From CAZYYO01 sp964650965 (GTDB taxonomy: Bacteria; Bacillota; Clostridia; Lachnospirales; Lachnospiraceae), in NCBI GenBank assembly GCA_964650965.1, contig CAZYYO010000034.1:1-26424 (forward strand): DNA of 26,424 nt, given 5' to 3'. The number at the start of each line of letters is the position of its first letter. Position 1 is the stretch's first letter. Shown piece by piece: positions 1-9,270 of the stretch. Under the pieces are notes generated by a model. It was not told the origin of the DNA. It saw only the letters and a program-made list of their open reading frames with translations, and did no database searches. The position numbers and the translations under genes are program-made.

Positions 1-2196
1 ATGTCAGATGGTACCGGTATTGTTCATATTGCCCCGGCCTTTGGTGAGGATGATGCACAGGTAGGACGTAGATATGACCTGCCATTTGTACAGTTTGTAG
101 ATGGTAAGGGTGAGATGACCAGTGAGACCCCATTTGCCGGCTTATTTGTTAAGAAGGCAGATCCAGAGGTATTGAAGGATTTAGAGGCAAGAGGTCTTCT
201 CTTTGATGCACCGAAATTTGAGCATGATTATCCTCACTGCTGGAGATGTGACACGCCTCTTATCTATTACGCAAGAGAATCCTGGTTCATTAAGATGACG
301 GAAGTGAAGGATGATTTAATCCGTAACAATAATACGGTAAATTGGATTCCGGAGTCTATTGGAAAGGGACGTTTTGGAGATTGGTTAGAGAATATTCAGG
401 ATTGGGGTATTTCCAGAAACCGTTATTGGGGAACTCCCTTAAATATCTGGGAGTGTGAAGGTTGTGGACATCAAGAATCCATTGGAAGCCGTCAGGAGCT
501 GGCTGAGAAATCAAAAAATCCAGAGGCTGCCAAAATCGAGCTTCACAGACCATATATTGATGAAGTGACCATTACCTGTCCGGATTGCGGCAAAACCATG
601 AGAAGAGTACCAGAGGTTATTGACTGCTGGTTTGACAGTGGTGCAATGCCATTTGCACAGCATCATTATCCTTTTGAAAATAAAGACTTATTTGAGCAGC
701 AGTTCCCTGCAAAATTTATCTCAGAGGCAGTAGATCAGACCCGTGGCTGGTTCTATTCCCTGATGGCGGAATCAACACTGCTGTTTAACAAGGCTCCTTA
801 TGAAAATGTTATCGTTTTAGGCCATGTACAGGATGAAAATGGACAGAAGATGTCCAAATCTAAGGGCAATGCCGTAGACCCATTTGATGCATTAAATACT
901 TATGGAGCAGATGCCATTCGCTGGTATTTCTATGTCAATAGTGCACCATGGCTTCCGAACCGTTTCCATGGCAAGGCAGTGCAGGAAGGACAGAGAAAAT
1001 TCATGGGTACTCTGTGGAATACCTATGCATTCTTTGTGCTGTATGCAAATATTGATGAATTCGACGCTACCAAGTATACCTTAGATTATGAGAAATTATC
1101 TGTGATGGATAAGTGGTTATTATCCCGCTTATATTCTACCGTTGCAGAAGTGGATGCAAATCTGGGAAGCTATAAGATTCCAGAAGCAGCAAGAGCATTA
1201 GATGCATTTGTTGATGAAATGAGTAACTGGTATGTACGCCGCAGCCGTGACCGCTTCTGGGCAAAGGGGATGGAGCAGGATAAGATCAATGCTTACATGA
1301 CCTTATATACCGCACTGGTTACCATCTGTAAGGCAGCAGCTCCAATGATTCCGTTTATGACCGAGGAAATATATCAGAATCTGGTAGTTTCTATTAATAA
1401 GAGTGCACCGGAAAGCATTCATTTGTGTGACTTCCCAGAGGCACCGCATGCCATGATTGACCAGGAATTAGAGAGCAACATGGATGAGCTTTTAAAGATT
1501 GTTGTCATGGGTCGTGCCTGCAGAAATACAGCAAATATTAAGAATCGCCAGCCAATTGGTCAGATGTATATTAAGGCTGAGAAGGAACTGCCACAGTTCT
1601 TTATTCAGATTATTGAAGATGAGTTAAATGTAAAGAAGGCCGATTTCACCCAGGATGTAAGCTCCTTTACTACCTATACCTTTAAGCCACAGCTTCGTAC
1701 CGTTGGACCAAAATATGGAAAATTCTTAGGTGGTATCCAGAAGGCATTGTCAGAATTAGATGGCAATCAGGCTATGAAGGAATTAAAGGCAAATGGCCAT
1801 ATTACTCTGCCACAGGTGGATGCATCCATTCAGTTAGAGGAAGAGGATTTATTAATCACCATGACCCAGATGGAAGGCTATGTAACAGACGGAGATAACG
1901 AGATTACCGTTGTCTTAGATACCAACCTTACAGAGGAACTGTTAGAGGAAGGCTTCGTTCGGGAATTAGTCAGCAAGCTTCAGACCATGCGTAAGGAAGC
2001 AGGCTTTGAAGTGATGGATAAGATTGCAGTAAGCTATGCTGGAAGCGAGAAGGCTTGTGGAATTTTCGCGAAAAATGCGGACAGTATCTGCGGAGAGGTT
2101 CTTGCAGTAAGTGCAGCCAAGGATGCAGAAAGTGGCTATTCTAAGGAATGGAACATTAATGGAGAAAAAGTTACCCTTGGTGTAACAAAACAATAG
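1..2196 (+). CDS. ileS: Isoleucyl-tRNA synthetase, type 2 (3' part; 5' end outside window)
   Basis: This enzyme charges tRNA-Ile with isoleucine in the cytoplasm. The window opens inside the gene, and the reading frame is open from base 1, so the ATG at base 1 is an internal Met rather than the start. About 731 residues are visible of the roughly 1030-1050 usual for the family; the HIGH motif and most of the editing domain lie upstream. The class I KMSKS signature is at visible residues 283-287. Two Cys pairs (C152/C155 and C193/C196) resemble a zinc-binding insert. The segment around HCWRCDTPLIYYARESWF and the long C-terminal domain with the LLEEGFVRELVSKLQ stretch are typical of the eukaryote-like IleRS type, which in other bacteria is often mupirocin-tolerant; that property is not shown here. 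The next gene starts 46 bp downstream with no terminator visible, so co-transcription with glgP is possible. Confidence 0.95.
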   Translation: MSDGTGIVHIAPAFGEDDAQVGRRYDLPFVQFVDGKGEMTSETPFAGLFVKKADPEVLKDLEARGLLFDAPKFEHDYPHCWRCDTPLIYYARESWFIKMTEVKDDLIRNNNTVNWIPESIGKGRFGDWLENIQDWGISRNRYWGTPLNIWECEGCGHQESIGSRQELAEKSKNPEAAKIELHRPYIDEVTITCPDCGKTMRRVPEVIDCWFDSGAMPFAQHHYPFENKDLFEQQFPAKFISEAVDQTRGWFYSLMAESTLLFNKAPYENVIVLGHVQDENGQKMSKSKGNAVDPFDALNTYGADAIRWYFYVNSAPWLPNRFHGKAVQEGQRKFMGTLWNTYAFFVLYANIDEFDATKYTLDYEKLSVMDKWLLSRLYSTVAEVDANLGSYKIPEAARALDAFVDEMSNWYVRRSRDRFWAKGMEQDKINAYMTLYTALVTICKAAAPMIPFMTEEIYQNLVVSINKSAPESIHLCDFPEAPHAMIDQELESNMDELLKIVVMGRACRNTANIKNRQPIGQMYIKAEKELPQFFIQIIEDELNVKKADFTQDVSSFTTYTFKPQLRTVGPKYGKFLGGIQKALSELDGNQAMKELKANGHITLPQVDASIQLEEEDLLITMTQMEGYVTDGDNEITVVLDTNLTEELLEEGFVRELVSKLQTMRKEAGFEVMDKIAVSYAGSEKACGIFAKNADSICGEVLAVSAAKDAESGYSKEWNINGEKVTLGVTKQ

Positions 2197-2242
2197 AAAA
2201 TCAATGTAAGTATACGTAAGAAAAGAAAAACAGGAGGATTCC

Positions 2243-4711
2243 ATGAAAAAGCAGGAGACAAATAAGAAGGAGTATAAGCAGTATATTAAAGACCGTGTTC
2301 GGGAAAATGTAAAAAGCTTATATCGTAAAAATTTTGAAGAAGCTAATAGTCAGGAAGTATACCAGGCAGTGGCACTGGCTGTGAAGGACAAGGTGATTGA
2401 CAACTGGCTTGCTACACAAAAAGCCATGGATGAACAGGATCCTAAGATGGTATATTATATGTCCATGGAATTTCTTATGGGACGATCCCTGGGAAATAAT
2501 CTGATTAATCTGTGCTCCTATGATGCAGTTAAGGAAGCATTAGATGAATTGGGATTTGATCTTAACACCATAGAAGATGAAGAGCCAGACCCAGCTTTGG
2601 GAAATGGAGGCCTGGGAAGATTAGCAGCATGCTTTATGGATTCCCTTTCTACCCTGGGATATCCTGCATATGGCTGTGGCATCCGTTATCGTTATGGAAT
2701 GTTTAAGCAGAAGATTGAAGATGGCTATCAGAAGGAAGTGCCGGACAACTGGTTAAAGGATGGCTATCCATTTGAACTAAAGAGACCGGAATATGCCCAT
2801 GAAGTAAAATTCGGTGGTTATGTTCGCACGGAGATGCTTCCTAATGGCAAGATGAAATTTATCCACGAGGGATACAACTCCGTTATGGCAGTACCATATG
2901 ATATGCCAATTGTTGGATATGATAACAATATGGTCAATACATTAATGATATGGGATGCACAGCCTAAGGAAGAATTTTCCTTAGAGTCCTTTGACAAGGG
3001 AGAATATAACAAGGCCGTAGAGGAAGAAAATCTTGCTAAGACATTGGTGGAAGTGTTATATCCTAATGACAATCACATTTATGGCAAGGAGCTGCGTCTT
3101 AAGCAGCAGTATTTCTTTGTATCTGCCAGCCTGCAGAGAGCCATTGGAAGATATAAGAAACATCATGATGACATTAAGAAGCTGTATGAGAAGGTAACCA
3201 TTCAGATGAATGATACCCATCCAACGCTGGCAGTGGCAGAGTTAATGAGAATCCTCTTAGATGAAGAGAATTTAGAATGGAATGAAGCATGGGATATTAC
3301 TACCAAAACCTGTGCATATACCAACCATACCATTATGGCAGAGGCACTGGAAAAATGGCCTATTGAGATTTTCTCCAGACTGCTTCCAAGAGTATATCAG
3401 ATTGTGGAAGAGATTAACCGTCGCTTTGTCATTGATATTCAGAATAAATTCCCTGGAGACAATGATAAGGTAGCCAGAATGGCCATTGTATACGACGGCA
3501 AGGTTAAGATGGCACACCTGGCGATTGCAGCAGGCTATTCCGTAAATGGCGTTGCAAGACTTCATACAGAAATTCTAAAAACCAGAGAATTAAAGGATTT
3601 CTATGATATGTATCCGGAGAAATTCAATAATAAAACCAATGGAATTACCCAGAGAAGATTTCTGCTTCACGCCAATCCACTGCTGGCTGACTGGGTCACT
3701 GACCATGTAGGCAAGGAATGGATTACGGATTTGTCCCAGATGAAGAAGCTGGAATTATATGCAGATGATCCTAAGGCACAGCACGAATTTATGAATATTA
3801 AATATCAGAACAAGCTGCGTCTGGCAGAATACATTAAGGCACACAATGGCATAGAAGTGGACCCTCGTTCCATCTTTGATGTACAGGTAAAGAGACTTCA
3901 TGAATATAAGAGACAGCTGTTAAATATTCTTCATGTGATGTACTTGTACAATCAAATCAAAGAGCATCCGGAAAAGGAATTCTATCCAAGAACCTTTATT
4001 TTTGGCGCCAAGGCAGCTGCCGGATATCGCATTGCCAAATTAACCATTAAGCTGATTAATAATGTGGCAGCAGTGATTAATAATGATAAGAGCATCAATG
4101 GCAAGATTAAGGTGGTCTTTATTGAAGATTACAAGGTAAGCAATGCAGAATGGATTTTCGCAGCATCGGATGTATCAGAGCAGATTTCTACTGCTAGTAA
4201 GGAAGCATCTGGAACAGGTAACATGAAGTTTATGTTAAATGGAGCCCTTACCATTGGAACCATGGATGGTGCCAATGTGGAAATGGTAGAAGAAATGGGA
4301 GAAGAAAATGCATTTATCTTTGGTATGAGTGCAGAACAGGTCATTGAAATAGAGAAGAACCGTAATTATAATCCTATGGATATCTTTAATCAGGACCAGG
4401 ATATTCGTAAAGTATTAATGCAGCTGATTAATGGCTTCTATAGTCCACAGGATTCGGAAATGTTCCGTGATTTATATAACTCTCTGCTGAATACCAAGTG
4501 CACCCAGTATGCAGATACCTATTTTGTATTAGCAGATTTCCGTTCCTATGCACAGGCACAGGAGCGTGTAGAGGCTGCTTACAGAGACGAACAGAGATGG
4601 GCGAAGAGTGCTATCTTAAATGTTGCAAATGTTGGTAAATTCTCTTCTGATAGAACCATTCAGGAATACGTAGATGACATCTGGCATTTAGATAGAATCC
4701 AGGTGAAATAA
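2243..4711 (+). CDS. glgP: Glycogen/starch/maltodextrin phosphorylase
   Basis: This is a GT35 phosphorylase that uses inorganic phosphate to release glucose-1-phosphate from alpha-1,4-glucans in the cytoplasm. The protein has 822 residues, the usual full length. Visible family landmarks are MEFLMGRSLGNN near residue 75, DPALGNGGLGRLAACF near 115, NDTHPTLAVAELMRIL in the middle, VKRLHEYKRQLLN near 550, and the PLP-binding segment GTGNMKFMLNGALTIGTMDG with the Schiff-base lysine at K662. The ATG at 2243 is preceded by an ideal aggagg, which fixes the start. The gene lies 46 bp after ileS. Its stop codon is only 7 bp from the stop codon of the convergent amidohydrolase. It is probably endogenous storage-glucan metabolism rather than part of the downstream sugar locus. 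Confidence 0.96.
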   Translation: MKKQETNKKEYKQYIKDRVRENVKSLYRKNFEEANSQEVYQAVALAVKDKVIDNWLATQKAMDEQDPKMVYYMSMEFLMGRSLGNNLINLCSYDAVKEALDELGFDLNTIEDEEPDPALGNGGLGRLAACFMDSLSTLGYPAYGCGIRYRYGMFKQKIEDGYQKEVPDNWLKDGYPFELKRPEYAHEVKFGGYVRTEMLPNGKMKFIHEGYNSVMAVPYDMPIVGYDNNMVNTLMIWDAQPKEEFSLESFDKGEYNKAVEEENLAKTLVEVLYPNDNHIYGKELRLKQQYFFVSASLQRAIGRYKKHHDDIKKLYEKVTIQMNDTHPTLAVAELMRILLDEENLEWNEAWDITTKTCAYTNHTIMAEALEKWPIEIFSRLLPRVYQIVEEINRRFVIDIQNKFPGDNDKVARMAIVYDGKVKMAHLAIAAGYSVNGVARLHTEILKTRELKDFYDMYPEKFNNKTNGITQRRFLLHANPLLADWVTDHVGKEWITDLSQMKKLELYADDPKAQHEFMNIKYQNKLRLAEYIKAHNGIEVDPRSIFDVQVKRLHEYKRQLLNILHVMYLYNQIKEHPEKEFYPRTFIFGAKAAAGYRIAKLTIKLINNVAAVINNDKSINGKIKVVFIEDYKVSNAEWIFAASDVSEQISTASKEASGTGNMKFMLNGALTIGTMDGANVEMVEEMGEENAFIFGMSAEQVIEIEKNRNYNPMDIFNQDQDIRKVLMQLINGFYSPQDSEMFRDLYNSLLNTKCTQYADTYFVLADFRSYAQAQERVEAAYRDEQRWAKSAILNVANVGKFSSDRTIQEYVDDIWHLDRIQVK

Positions 4712-4718
4712 TTTTAGA

Positions 4719-5861
4719 TTATTTTTGTGACAGAGCGTTCCAGGCAATCTGTCCATTTACAATGGTTAGAAGTGCACGGCTCTCTATCAGCAGGGGGCTG
4801 TCACTGTAGACCACCAGGTCGGCATCCTTGCCCACCGTTAGACTTCCTATTCGCTGTTGTACACCGCATATTTTCGCTGCATCACTGGTGATTGCCCGTA
4901 AGGCATTCATAGCAGGCATTCCTTCTTTAGCGGCCAGGGCAGCACAGATGGGAAGGTATTGAATTAAAGTAACGGGATGATCCATGGTAATGGCAACTTG
5001 TATGCCAGCTTTTTGGAGTAATCCCACAGTTTTGAAGTCAGCGATGCTGACTTCATTTTTGCTTCTAGAGGAAAAGGAAGGACCCACAATGGCAGGATAC
5101 CCACTTTGTGCAATTTCCTCTGCAATGAGATGTCCTTCCGTACAGTGGTCTAAGGTGAGTCCCAGATCAAATTCTCTGGCAATTCGTATGGCGGTGAGAA
5201 TATCATCCGTACGATGTACATGAGCCTTTAAAGGAATCTCATGGGCAAACAGTGGACGATAGCATTCTAATTCAAAATCATTGGTATGAGAGTTCTGCCT
5301 ACAATATGCCTGAGCCCTGGTCAATTCCTTTCGAATCATTCCAGCAATACCCATACGCGTACAGGGCATATTTCCCTGACTGCCATATTCATTCTTAGGA
5401 TTTTCTCCAAAAGCAATCTTTATGGCAGCAGGAGCCTTTACCACCATATCCTCTATTTTCCGCCCATAGGTTTTAATGAAGGCGAACTGTCCGCCAATGG
5501 GATTGGCACTGCCGGGACCTGCCATAACCCCGGTAATACCGGCAGCCAACGCATTATGAAAAGCACTGTCCATAGGATTGATGGCATCAATTGCCCGAAG
5601 ATAAGGAGTAATGGGATTGGTGCTTTCATTACAGTCGTCCCCCTCCCTTCCAATCTTCTCTTCTGTAATTCCAATATGGCTATGGGCATCAATGAATCCC
5701 GGATAAACCGGTCGCCCCATAATATCAATTACCTCCATGTCAGGAGTTGGAACAATGGAGCTGGCAATGGCCTCAATATGGGTTTCGCGAGTCAGAAGGT
5801 CGGCCTGTATGGGCTGGTCGGTTTCCATGGTGTATAGGGTACCGTTTTTTAATAATAGCAT
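4719..5861 (-). CDS. Metal-dependent amidohydrolase (imidazolonepropionase-like)
   Basis: This is a 380-residue member of the amidohydrolase superfamily, a TIM barrel with a small beta-sandwich built from both ends. The metal ligands are recognisable: GFIDAHSHIG carries the HxH pair, KAHVHRTDDI and LTLDHCTEGH carry the next histidines, and TMDHPVTL carries the late Asp. The C-terminal DADLVVYSDSPL segment is the usual return to the sandwich domain. The open frame extends back to 6089, but I place the start at the ATG at 5861: MLLLKNGTLYTME is the standard N-terminus of this group and agaggaa lies just upstream, whereas the extension has no family resemblance and would overlap the divergent gene. 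The family includes imidazolonepropionase, prolidase-like enzymes and many enzymes of unknown substrate. Nothing nearby indicates the substrate. Confidence 0.85.
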   Translation of the reverse strand: MLLLKNGTLYTMETDQPIQADLLTRETHIEAIASSIVPTPDMEVIDIMGRPVYPGFIDAHSHIGITEEKIGREGDDCNESTNPITPYLRAIDAINPMDSAFHNALAAGITGVMAGPGSANPIGGQFAFIKTYGRKIEDMVVKAPAAIKIAFGENPKNEYGSQGNMPCTRMGIAGMIRKELTRAQAYCRQNSHTNDFELECYRPLFAHEIPLKAHVHRTDDILTAIRIAREFDLGLTLDHCTEGHLIAEEIAQSGYPAIVGPSFSSRSKNEVSIADFKTVGLLQKAGIQVAITMDHPVTLIQYLPICAALAAKEGMPAMNALRAITSDAAKICGVQQRIGSLTVGKDADLVVYSDSPLLIESRALLTIVNGQIAWNALSQK

Positions 5862-5931
5862 TTGATATTCCTCTCTTGCTGTATTATGGTTAATATGAAT
5901 ATGAAATATTATGTCTCGGATTGGAGAAATT

Positions 5932-6399
5932 ATGAGCGAAGAGAATAAAAGAAAAATCTTAGTAGATGCAGATGCCTGCCCGGTCGTTTCTATCGTAGAA
6001 CGCATTGCCAAAGAATACCAGATTCCCTGTATCCTGCTGTGTGACACCAACCATGTGCTTACTTCGGAGTATTCCCAGGTGAAGGTCATAGGAGCAGGCG
6101 CGGATGCTGTGGATTTTGCATTAATTAATATCTGTAGGAGAGGGGATATTGTGGTGTCCCAGGATTATGGTGTGGCTGCCCTTGCCCTTGGAAAAGGTGC
6201 CTTGGCCATTCATCAGTCCGGCAGGTGGTATACCAATGAGAATATAGATCAGATGTTAATGGAGCGCCACCTGGCCAAGAAGGCCAGAATGGGGAAGGGC
6301 AAGCATCACACCAAAGGACCGGCCAAGAGAACCATAGAGGATGACCAGAGGTTTGAGGAGTCCTTTCGAAAGCTGGTGCAGCAGGTGAACAAGGAATAA
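5932..6399 (+). CDS. UPF0178 (YaiI/YqxD, DUF188) family protein
   Basis: This is a 155-residue conserved bacterial protein of unproven function. The hallmark start ILVDADACPVV (residues 9-19) and the later SQDYGVAALALGKGA block are characteristic of the UPF0178 family, whose fold is thought to be PIN/NYN-nuclease-like with conserved acidic residues. The C-terminus is basic (HLAKKARMGKGKHHTKGPAKR), consistent with nucleic-acid contact, but this is inference. An in-frame ATG exists 7 codons upstream at 5911. I prefer 5932 because ggagaaatt sits directly before it and no ribosome binding site precedes 5911. The gene is divergent from the amidohydrolase with 70 bp between the starts. It is followed by 231 bp of regulatory sequence before the GH43 gene. 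Confidence 0.88.
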   Translation: MSEENKRKILVDADACPVVSIVERIAKEYQIPCILLCDTNHVLTSEYSQVKVIGAGADAVDFALINICRRGDIVVSQDYGVAALALGKGALAIHQSGRWYTNENIDQMLMERHLAKKARMGKGKHHTKGPAKRTIEDDQRFEESFRKLVQQVNKE

Positions 6400-6460
6400 C
6401 TCAGTGATACAGCTCGCTTTATTCGAAGACGGTTTCACCTGTTTACTTCCTTTATAATAG

Positions 6461-6550
6461 TCTGACAATTCGACCACAATCATCAGTGACAGCGTAATTT
6501 ATTCGTAATAGTCAGCATAGGGACATCCATTTTGTTTTGTTTCTACAAAT
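6461..6550 (+). promoter_or_regulatory. Bipartite promoter element, copy A (upstream of GH43)
   Basis: The left box is 6461-6491, TCTGACAATT...ATCAGTGACA. The right box is 6531-6550 and ends GTTTCTACAAAT. The left box matches copy B (11146-11176) at 26 of 31 positions and the right box matches 18 of 20, with identical 78-bp spacing from the TCTGACA start to GTTTCTACAAAT. About 40 bp between the boxes is not conserved. Inside the right box TACAAA (6544-6549) can serve as -10, with GGGACA (6520-6525) as a weak -35 at 18 bp. The left box would then sit near -80, fitting an activator or upstream repressor site. The binding protein is unknown. Confidence 0.65.
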
Positions 6551-6630
6551 ATTTCAAAAGCTTTGATAACATCATTATTAAGAAACAGTAATTTAGTTAT
6601 GATTCATACAATCACAAGGAGGATGCAATA

Positions 6631-8250
6631 ATGAAGCAGCAGGCAATGAATCCATTTTTACCCATGGACGAATATATACCGGATGGAGAACCCCATGTAT
6701 TCGGTGACAGAATCTATTTATATGGCTCACATGATATCGAGGGAGCACATAGATATTGTGCAGGAGGGAATTATCTCTGCTATTCAGCACCATTAACTGA
6801 TTTATCTGATTGGAAATGTGAAGGTGAAATATATAACGCAAAATGGGGACCTTATTGGGACGAGAACCAATACAATGATTTGTATGCACCGGATGTGGTA
6901 CAGGGAAATGACGGCAGGTATTATTTATATTTTAATGTAAATGGTATGGGACCAACCTGTGGTCATAATATGATTCAGGTAGCAGTATGCGATACACCGG
7001 CAGGAAAGTACGAATATCTAGGCTTTGTGCAAAATGAGGATGGAACTCCCTTTTGCCAGTATTTAGATGGTGACCCGGCAGCCATGAATGATGAAGGGAT
7101 AATTCGTCTTTATTTTGGGTGGTCCTTCTCTATGGTGGCGGCAGCAGCTCATGCCCAGGGAAAACCTACAGAGCAGCAAAAGCAGGACAGTACCGTACGA
7201 GTCTATGGTGCAGATGAAAAGAAACAGGAAACGAAACGCCAGCAAAGCAGCAGAATGCCTGAACCGGGAAGTCCGGAAATGAAATATGCATTAAAGCCTA
7301 TTTACAAAATGATTTTTAATCGAGAGGGAGAGGCAGTAGAGCATTTGGAGTATCCCTTGATGGGTGCCAATACAGTGGAACTATGTGATGATATGCTTAC
7401 GGTAAAGAGTAAGCTGAAAAGAATTGTTCCTGGCCAATTCGACACGCCCAAGGATAGCTCTTTCTATGGACATGCTTTCTATGAAGCCGCTTCGATTCGC
7501 AAAATCAAGGGAATGTATTATTTCATCTATTCCTCGGAAAACAGCAATGAATTATGCTATGCTACAAGCCAATATCCAGACTGTGATTTTATATATGGTG
7601 GCACAATCATATCCAATGGAGATGTGGGTTATCATGGAAGAAAGCCGGAAGACCGGCTGAATATGACAGCCAATAACCATGGAAGCTTAGAATCTGTCAA
7701 TGGGCAGTGGTATATCTTCTATCACAGACAGACACATAACAGCACCTTCAGCAGACAGGCTTGTGCAGAGCCAGTGAAGATAAGAGAGGATGGCAGTATT
7801 GCCCAGGTGGAATGTACCAGCTGCGGCTTAAACGGCGGACCACTCAAAGCACAGGGAACCTATCCGGCCATTTATGCATGCAATATTACCAATGGTCATA
7901 TGCCTCATGCAACCAATACTATGGTAAATGCAGATATTCCGTACATCACCCATGATAGCCAGGCACGGTTTATTACAAACATTCAGGATGGGGATATGAT
8001 TGGCTTTAAATATTTTCAGCTGACAGGAGAAGCAACACTAGCCGTTGAAACAAGAGGTGACGCAAAAGGAAAATTTGTCGTTGCATTAGATGAAGCCTGT
8101 ACAGAGCAGGTGGTTGGAGAAATAGAAATAGAAGCGTCCCAGGAATGGAAGACATTTCAGACATGTATCAGTGCACAGCAGGTTGCACCAATATACTTGA
8201 AATATGCTGGAAGTGGGTGCATCGATTTATTGGATATAGAATTTCATTAG
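6631..8250 (+). CDS. GH43-family glycoside hydrolase with C-terminal CBM6-like domain
   Basis: This is a 539-residue intracellular enzyme, probably an exo-acting arabinofuranosidase/xylosidase-like glycosidase. The five-bladed beta-propeller signatures are visible: EYIPDGEPHVFGDRIYLYGSHD with the likely catalytic base D18, LYAPDVVQGNDGRYYLYF with the pKa-modulating D88, and HAFYEAASIRKIKGMYYFIYSS with the likely general acid E285. Residues about 168-213 form a polar Gln/Lys-rich insert. From about residue 410 the protein has a jelly-roll CBM6-like pattern (DGDMIGFKYFQL, VETRGDAKGKFVVALD, IDLLDIEFH). There is no signal peptide, so it probably acts on imported oligosaccharides. The ATG at 6631 is preceded by aaggagg. 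A copy of the bipartite element shared with the GPH symporter lies upstream, so the two are likely co-regulated. The exact linkage specificity cannot be read from the sequence. Confidence 0.9.
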   Translation: MKQQAMNPFLPMDEYIPDGEPHVFGDRIYLYGSHDIEGAHRYCAGGNYLCYSAPLTDLSDWKCEGEIYNAKWGPYWDENQYNDLYAPDVVQGNDGRYYLYFNVNGMGPTCGHNMIQVAVCDTPAGKYEYLGFVQNEDGTPFCQYLDGDPAAMNDEGIIRLYFGWSFSMVAAAAHAQGKPTEQQKQDSTVRVYGADEKKQETKRQQSSRMPEPGSPEMKYALKPIYKMIFNREGEAVEHLEYPLMGANTVELCDDMLTVKSKLKRIVPGQFDTPKDSSFYGHAFYEAASIRKIKGMYYFIYSSENSNELCYATSQYPDCDFIYGGTIISNGDVGYHGRKPEDRLNMTANNHGSLESVNGQWYIFYHRQTHNSTFSRQACAEPVKIREDGSIAQVECTSCGLNGGPLKAQGTYPAIYACNITNGHMPHATNTMVNADIPYITHDSQARFITNIQDGDMIGFKYFQLTGEATLAVETRGDAKGKFVVALDEACTEQVVGEIEIEASQEWKTFQTCISAQQVAPIYLKYAGSGCIDLLDIEFH

Positions 8251-8278
8251 ATGAACGAAACCTGTGTATAAAAAACTG

Positions 8279-8296
8279 TTTCCAAAATATTGGAAA
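8279..8296. promoter_or_regulatory. Palindromic operator candidate TTTCCAA-AATA-TTGGAAA
   Basis: This is an 18-bp inverted repeat with perfect 7-bp arms. It sits 15 bp upstream of the -35 of the putative promoter of the SGNH lipoprotein gene, at about -60 from the predicted start. A near-identical site with one arm mismatch is found at 10422-10439, upstream of the alpha/beta-hydrolase gene. It is too A/T-rich and lacks a T-run, so it does not look like a terminator for GH43, although a weak hairpin there cannot be excluded. Confidence 0.55.
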
Positions 8297-8311
8297 TAAA
8301 AAACGATTTCA

Positions 8312-8340
8312 TTGACGTTTGATACAGCCATTGTTATCCT
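8312..8340 (+). promoter_or_regulatory. Putative sigma-A promoter of the SGNH lipoprotein gene
   Basis: TTGACG (8312-8317) and TATCCT (8335-8340) are separated by 17 bp. The -35 matches the consensus at 5 of 6 positions and the -10 at 4 of 6. It lies about 75 bp before the start codon and just downstream of the TTTCCAA palindrome. Confidence 0.5.
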
Positions 8341-8413
8341 ATGGATATTCATTGTGTCAGGCTCATTCATCAAAGCTACACTTGGATGAGCTAATAAAAA
8401 ATGTGAGGAGAAT

Positions 8414-9247
8414 ATGTCGATGAAAAAGAAAAACATGTTAGTAATGCTGTGTGGTATTACCATCATTGCAGCGGTAGTATTGGCCGGATGTGGAAACAAG
8501 GCAAAAGAAGATGATACAGCTTCCAAGAAGACCCAGGAGGAAGAGGATAGTAAAGAGGAAACAAAACAGATTACCTTCTATACGGTGGATTGTGATAGTG
8601 AACTGGAATGCCATGACTATTGGGACGGATTAATTACAGAAATACAAGAAAAATACAGCACGGATGATAAAGGACAGATAATGTTCTATGGTGCCTCCAA
8701 CTTTGCCCGTTGGACCACTATGGAAGCAGATATGAGTGCATACAAAGTACAGAATCACGCGTTTGGTGGAAGCACCGATGTGGAATTAGTTGGGTATGCA
8801 CAGCGTGTCCTGTTTCCTTATGAACCATCCGTTGTATTCTTCCAGACAGGCTCAAATGATTACGTGCAGCTTTCTGGAACAGATGAAGAGAAAATTTCCA
8901 AGTGCATGGATTATAAAAGGGCTATGTTCAGTGATTTTCATGAGAAGATGCCAAATGCCAAATTTGTAATTATGAGTGGATTATTATTGCCGGGAAGAGC
9001 TGAGTATGTGGAGATGACCAAAGAAATAAATCGCCAGCTGGAGGCATATGCCAATGAGGAAGACTATTTATATTATATTGATGCCAACGATATGACTTAC
9101 GATGGCACTAATTTCAAAAATGAATTATTTGTGGAAGACTTGATACATCTTAATCATGAGGGACAGATGTTGTGGTATAACAATTATATTCAGCCAATGA
9201 TTGAGAAACTGATTACAGAAAATGGATTAGAATCCGTACGCAAGTAA
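8414..9247 (+). CDS. Lipoprotein SGNH/GDSL-family esterase
   Basis: This is a 277-residue, membrane-anchored, surface-exposed hydrolase of the SGNH superfamily. The N-terminus has a Lys-rich start, a hydrophobic core and the lipobox LAGC with the lipidated Cys at C26, followed by a charged Asp/Glu/Lys-rich linker to about residue 50. The catalytic blocks are visible: FYGASNF with nucleophile S95, HAFGGS as the oxyanion Gly block, QTGSND as the Asn block, and DLIHLNHEG with D242 and H245. The family removes acetyl or other acyl groups from carbohydrates, among other esters. The ATG at 8414 has gaggag only 3 bp away; the in-frame ATG at 8420 (MKKKNM) is 9 bp from it and may be the true start. 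It is the only protein in the sugar locus with an export signal. It ends at a strong terminator shared with the convergent esterase. Confidence 0.87.
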   Translation: MSMKKKNMLVMLCGITIIAAVVLAGCGNKAKEDDTASKKTQEEEDSKEETKQITFYTVDCDSELECHDYWDGLITEIQEKYSTDDKGQIMFYGASNFARWTTMEADMSAYKVQNHAFGGSTDVELVGYAQRVLFPYEPSVVFFQTGSNDYVQLSGTDEEKISKCMDYKRAMFSDFHEKMPNAKFVIMSGLLLPGRAEYVEMTKEINRQLEAYANEEDYLYYIDANDMTYDGTNFKNELFVEDLIHLNHEGQMLWYNNYIQPMIEKLITENGLESVRK

Positions 9248-9270
9248 AACCGAATATTGCTAAAGACTGC

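Noticed and set aside
5286..5837. 183-residue plus-strand reading frame opposite the amidohydrolase
   Set aside because: It is an antisense shadow of a clearly conserved gene and has no domain resemblance or start signal.
5862..6089. 76-residue N-terminal extension of the amidohydrolase
   Set aside because: It has no family resemblance, overlaps the start of the divergent UPF0178 gene, and a good ribosome binding site precedes the internal ATG at 5861.
6554..6566. TCAAAAGCTTTGA as a third copy of the TTTCCAA palindrome
   Set aside because: An 18-bp alignment starting at 6552 matches at only 12 positions, the arms differ at the key CC/GG bases, and it overlaps or follows the proposed transcription start; the similarity is too weak to call.
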